Positions 5,872 to 8,690 of a stretch of 8,690 nt of DNA are shown one piece after another (positions within the stretch are counted from its first letter, which is position 1; each line of letters starts with the position of its first letter). Under the pieces are notes generated by a model. It was not told the DNA's origin. It did not search any database and saw only the letters and a list, made by a program, of their open reading frames with translations. The DNA lies in NCBI GenBank assembly GCA_023393485.1, contig JAEWLD010000322.1, forward strand, positions 1-8,690. Reading direction: 5' to 3'. This DNA is from Bacteroidota bacterium (GTDB taxonomy: Bacteria > Bacteroidota > Bacteroidia > Flavobacteriales > Flavobacteriaceae). The position numbers and the translations under genes were made by a program.

Positions 5872-7884
5872 ATGAAGAAAAATGTCTGGGTCATTTTGGC
5901 CATGCTTACGCTCGGAATCTGTCGCGCCCAGCAATTTGAACTGGGAAAAGTGTCAAAAGAGGAATTGATTGAAAAACAGCATCCGCTTGAACCCGATGCC
6001 GCGGCTGCGATTCTTTTTGAAAGCGGAAAAACCTACATGGAATTCTCGGAATCGCAGGGTTTTATGCTCACGACCGAGGTTGACATCAGGATTAAGATTT
6101 ACAACAAGGAAGGCTACGAATGGGGAAATCGGGCAATCTCTTATTATATCGGCGACAATCCGGGCGAGAAAGTCAATTTTTCAAAGGCATTTACCTACAA
6201 TCTTGTCAACGGCTCGATCGAAAAGACAAAACTGAAGTCAGAAGGCGAGTTCGACGAAAAAACAAATAAATATTGGGCACGGAAGAAAATCACGATGCCC
6301 AACGTCAAGGAAGGCTCGGTGATTGAATACCGGTATGTGATAACGTCGCCATTTTTGAGCAATGTTCCAGAATGGCAGTTCCAGAGCGGTATTCCGGTCA
6401 ATTATTCGAAATATGTAACCAGTTTTCCGGAGTATTTCGGGTTCAAGACCAATTTCAGGGGTTTCATCACACCGCAAATCTCAAAGTCGGCGGCCCAGAA
6501 GACATTCAATTACACCTCTAAAGAACGGCTTGGCCAGGGAGGAATAGTCACTTCAACGAATTTCAGCAGCGAACAAATCACTTACACTGAAGCCGTCACT
6601 ACTTATGTTGCCGAAAAAATGCCATCGATGAAGGATGAAGATTATGTCAGCAACATCAAAAATTATATCTCGGCTGTTGAACACGAACTGTCAATAATCA
6701 AATACCCTAACCAGCCGATCAAAAGTTTGTCGACGACTTGGGAAGATCTCGCCAAGACCATTTACAAGTCGCCGTCGTTTGGCGATGAACTGAAGAAAAC
6801 CGGCTATTTTGAAGATGACCTCAAGGCTTTGACCGCCGGCCTGACATCTGCCGACGAAAAAGCCGTGGCGGTTTTCAATTTTGTAAAAAGCCGGATGAAC
6901 TGGAACAGTTATACCGATTATACGTGCAATGACGGCGTGAGGAAAGCCTATAAAGACAAAGTGGGCAACATCGCCGAAATCAATCTGATGCTTACGGCAA
7001 TGCTTCGTTCTGCAGGCATCACGGCCAATCCTGTTTTGCTGAGCACCCGCAGCAACGGAATCGCATTTTTCCCCAATAGAAGCGCTTACAACTACGTGGT
7101 TTGCGCAATAGAAAACAACAACAGGATTTTATTGCTGGACGCTTCAGACAAAAACGCTTTGCCAAACATCTTGCCCGTGCGCGCGCTCAATTGGTACGGC
7201 CGCATCATTCGGGAGGACGGCAGCTCGGCGCAAGTTGATCTCATGCCGAAATCGGCGTCAAAAGACGTGGTCAATATGGTTGCGACGATTGATAGCCAAG
7301 GCAAGCTTACGGGCAAACTTCGCGATCAATATTTTGACTACAATGCGCTGGTATATCGTGCGCTTTTCGCTGGGCTGACCAAAGAAAATTATCTCGAAAA
7401 ACTTGAGAAGCGTTTTGCTGGCCTCGAGATTTCTGATGATTATACTGTTGTGAACGACGATCTTTCAAAACCTGTGACTGAAAGTTACTCATTTACCCAT
7501 ACCAACGTTTCAGAAATTATCGGCGATAAGATATATTTTGCGCCGATGGTATTTTTTGCGCACAAGGAAAATCCGTTTAAGCAGGACAAGCGTGAATATC
7601 CTGTCGATTTTGTTTTTCCGAATCAGGACAAATACATGCTGACGATCAACATTCCGGATGGTTACGCCGTGGAATCGCTTCCGGCGCCGGCTGCCGTAAA
7701 CCTGTCAGATGGCTTATGTAAGTTTTCGTTCAACATTTCGTCCAATGGCAAGCAAATCCAGGTGGCCAGCACGTTTGACGTCAATGAAGCGATTGTCGGG
7801 CCTGATGATTATATCGCCCTGCGCGATTTCTACAAGGCGATGATCGAAAAGCAGAATGAGAAGATTGTGCTTAAAAAGATCTGA
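5872..7884 (+). CDS. Exported DUF3857 protein with degenerate transglutaminase-like core
   Basis: The 670-residue product has a signal peptide (1-20, ending CRAQ). A DUF3857 domain (about 55-240) contains RIKIYNKEGYEWGN (73-86) and GSVIEYRYVI (148-157). A transglutaminase-like core (about 325-430) and a C-terminal beta-domain (about 570-660) follow. Aligned to the preceding gene, the catalytic Cys position (GDC) is I367 (GNI) and the His position (NH) is Y408 (NYVV). Only the acidic residue, D423 in LLDAS, remains. The surrounding core (EINLMLTAMLRSAGI) is well kept, so this looks like a maintained, non-catalytic fold and not a decaying gene: the frame is open throughout. A binding or scaffold role in the envelope is my inference. 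It lies 10 bases after the first DUF3857 gene and one base before a close paralogue. Confidence 0.85.
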   Translation: MKKNVWVILAMLTLGICRAQQFELGKVSKEELIEKQHPLEPDAAAAILFESGKTYMEFSESQGFMLTTEVDIRIKIYNKEGYEWGNRAISYYIGDNPGEKVNFSKAFTYNLVNGSIEKTKLKSEGEFDEKTNKYWARKKITMPNVKEGSVIEYRYVITSPFLSNVPEWQFQSGIPVNYSKYVTSFPEYFGFKTNFRGFITPQISKSAAQKTFNYTSKERLGQGGIVTSTNFSSEQITYTEAVTTYVAEKMPSMKDEDYVSNIKNYISAVEHELSIIKYPNQPIKSLSTTWEDLAKTIYKSPSFGDELKKTGYFEDDLKALTAGLTSADEKAVAVFNFVKSRMNWNSYTDYTCNDGVRKAYKDKVGNIAEINLMLTAMLRSAGITANPVLLSTRSNGIAFFPNRSAYNYVVCAIENNNRILLLDASDKNALPNILPVRALNWYGRIIREDGSSAQVDLMPKSASKDVVNMVATIDSQGKLTGKLRDQYFDYNALVYRALFAGLTKENYLEKLEKRFAGLEISDDYTVVNDDLSKPVTESYSFTHTNVSEIIGDKIYFAPMVFFAHKENPFKQDKREYPVDFVFPNQDKYMLTINIPDGYAVESLPAPAAVNLSDGLCKFSFNISSNGKQIQVASTFDVNEAIVGPDDYIALRDFYKAMIEKQNEKIVLKKI

Positions 7885-7885
7885 C

Positions 7886-8690
7886 ATGGGACGGTTTTGC
7901 TTATTGTTCCTGCTGCTCGGCATTTGTATGCAGGCACAAACCCTCGAGCTTGGCAAAGTGTCAATCGATGAGCTAAAGGAAAAAACATATCCGGCCGATA
8001 CCAGCGCGCCGGCCGCAATCACGTTCAAAAAAGCAAAGACGACATTCAAATACCGCAACAATACAGGGTTTTATATTGAGCATGAATTTGAGCTCCGCAT
8101 CAAGATCTATAAAAAAGAAGGGCTTGAATGGGGCAATTTCAAAGTGCCGTATTATACCGCTTACGAGAAGCTTAATTCGGATTTCGTCGAATTTTCAAAT
8201 GCAGTGACCTACAATCTTGAAAACGGCAAAATCGTCAAGACCAAAACCGGCGGTGAAGGCAGGTTCAAAAGCAAGGTCAATGAATTTTGGAGCGAGGCCA
8301 AACTGGTGCTGGCCAATGTAAAAGTCGGTTCGGTGATTGAATTCAAATACCGTATTTCAACCGAAGATGTTTCGGAATTCCCAACGGTTCCGTTTCAGTA
8401 TGAAATCCCGATGAAGAATTGTGTCTACAACACGGTTATTCCGTCGTTTTTTACGTATAAGCCTTTGCTTTGCGGTTTCGGAAACATTTTCAATACGGCA
8501 AAAGTCGTCAGCGATTCAAGAAGTTACCAGGATCAGTACAAGCAAATGCAAACCTTCAGCTATCAAGCAGTGAGTCGCGACTTTCTTGCAGAAAATGTTC
8601 CGGCGCTTAAAGAAGAACCGTTTGTGGACAATCTTGAAAATTACCGGTCTGCGGTCAAGCATGAACTTGAAAAAACGCAATTCCCAGGAC
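7886..8690 (+). CDS. DUF3857 protein, paralogue of the preceding gene (N-terminal part only)
   Basis: An ATG at 7886, one base after the previous stop, opens a frame that stays open to the window edge (268 complete codons). The first 18 residues form a signal peptide ending MQAQ. What follows matches the preceding protein nearly residue for residue in position: ELGKVS (21-26), RIKIYKKEGLEWGN (71-84), TYNLENG, GSVIEFKYRI, and near the edge NYRSAVKHEL. This is the DUF3857 half. The transglutaminase-like core, and so whether Cys and His are present, lies beyond the window. The shared signal-proximal motif and colinearity indicate tandem duplication. The full protein is probably about 650 residues if it follows its neighbour. 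Confidence 0.85.
   Translation, partial: MGRFCLLFLLLGICMQAQTLELGKVSIDELKEKTYPADTSAPAAITFKKAKTTFKYRNNTGFYIEHEFELRIKIYKKEGLEWGNFKVPYYTAYEKLNSDFVEFSNAVTYNLENGKIVKTKTGGEGRFKSKVNEFWSEAKLVLANVKVGSVIEFKYRISTEDVSEFPTVPFQYEIPMKNCVYNTVIPSFFTYKPLLCGFGNIFNTAKVVSDSRSYQDQYKQMQTFSYQAVSRDFLAENVPALKEEPFVDNLENYRSAVKHELEKTQFPG

Noticed and set aside
5872..7884. Second DUF3857 gene as a decaying pseudogene because its catalytic residues are missing
   Set aside because: The frame is open over 670 codons, the signal peptide and all three domains are intact, and the substitutions are confined to specific active-site positions.

Overview
The window looks like chromosomal DNA from a member of the Bacteroidota, most likely a Flavobacterium-type member of the Flavobacteriaceae. 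The evidence is a gldA-type gliding ABC ATPase at the left edge, several TAnnTTTG (-7) promoter boxes, starts without clear Shine-Dalgarno sequences, signal peptides ending in ...AQ, a DAHP synthase with a C-terminal chorismate mutase, and a run of DUF3857/transglutaminase-like exported proteins. The coding DNA is visibly richer in G+C than the intergenic DNA, and richer than is usual for Flavobacterium.

Layout: (1) 1-132, minus strand: the first 44 codons of an ABC transporter ATPase, best matched to GldA. (2) 133-308: a divergent control region. (3) 309-2292, plus strand: an exported M28-family zinc peptidase followed after one base by the bifunctional DAHP synthase/chorismate mutase. (4) 2293-2503: an unusual AT-rich intergenic block holding three tandem copies of a promoter-like unit, flanked by inverted repeats. 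Only the last copy has a perfect -7 box, and the right arm runs into a TTG start codon. (5) 2504-3935: rsgA and dtd, two translation-quality genes (30S maturation GTPase and D-aminoacyl-tRNA deacylase), joined by a five-codon ORF that overlaps the stop of the first and the start of the second. (6) 3984 to the right edge: three exported proteins of the DUF3857/transglutaminase-like type, spaced 10 and 1 bases apart and so probably one operon.

How the genes fit together: items 3 and 5 are mostly housekeeping functions (entry into aromatic amino acid synthesis, ribosome assembly, tRNA proofreading). The three DUF3857 genes are the least understood part. The first keeps Cys and His of the transglutaminase triad (acidic partner Glu). 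The second has lost both Cys and His. The third is a close paralogue of the second and is cut off by the window edge before its core. I suggest an envelope-located set combining a possibly active enzyme with non-catalytic paralogues, but substrate and role are unknown.

No rRNA, tRNA, CRISPR array, transposase or phage gene is visible. I do not see a clearly new defence or mobile system. The most unusual items are the triplicated promoter block and the active/inactive transglutaminase-like gene row.
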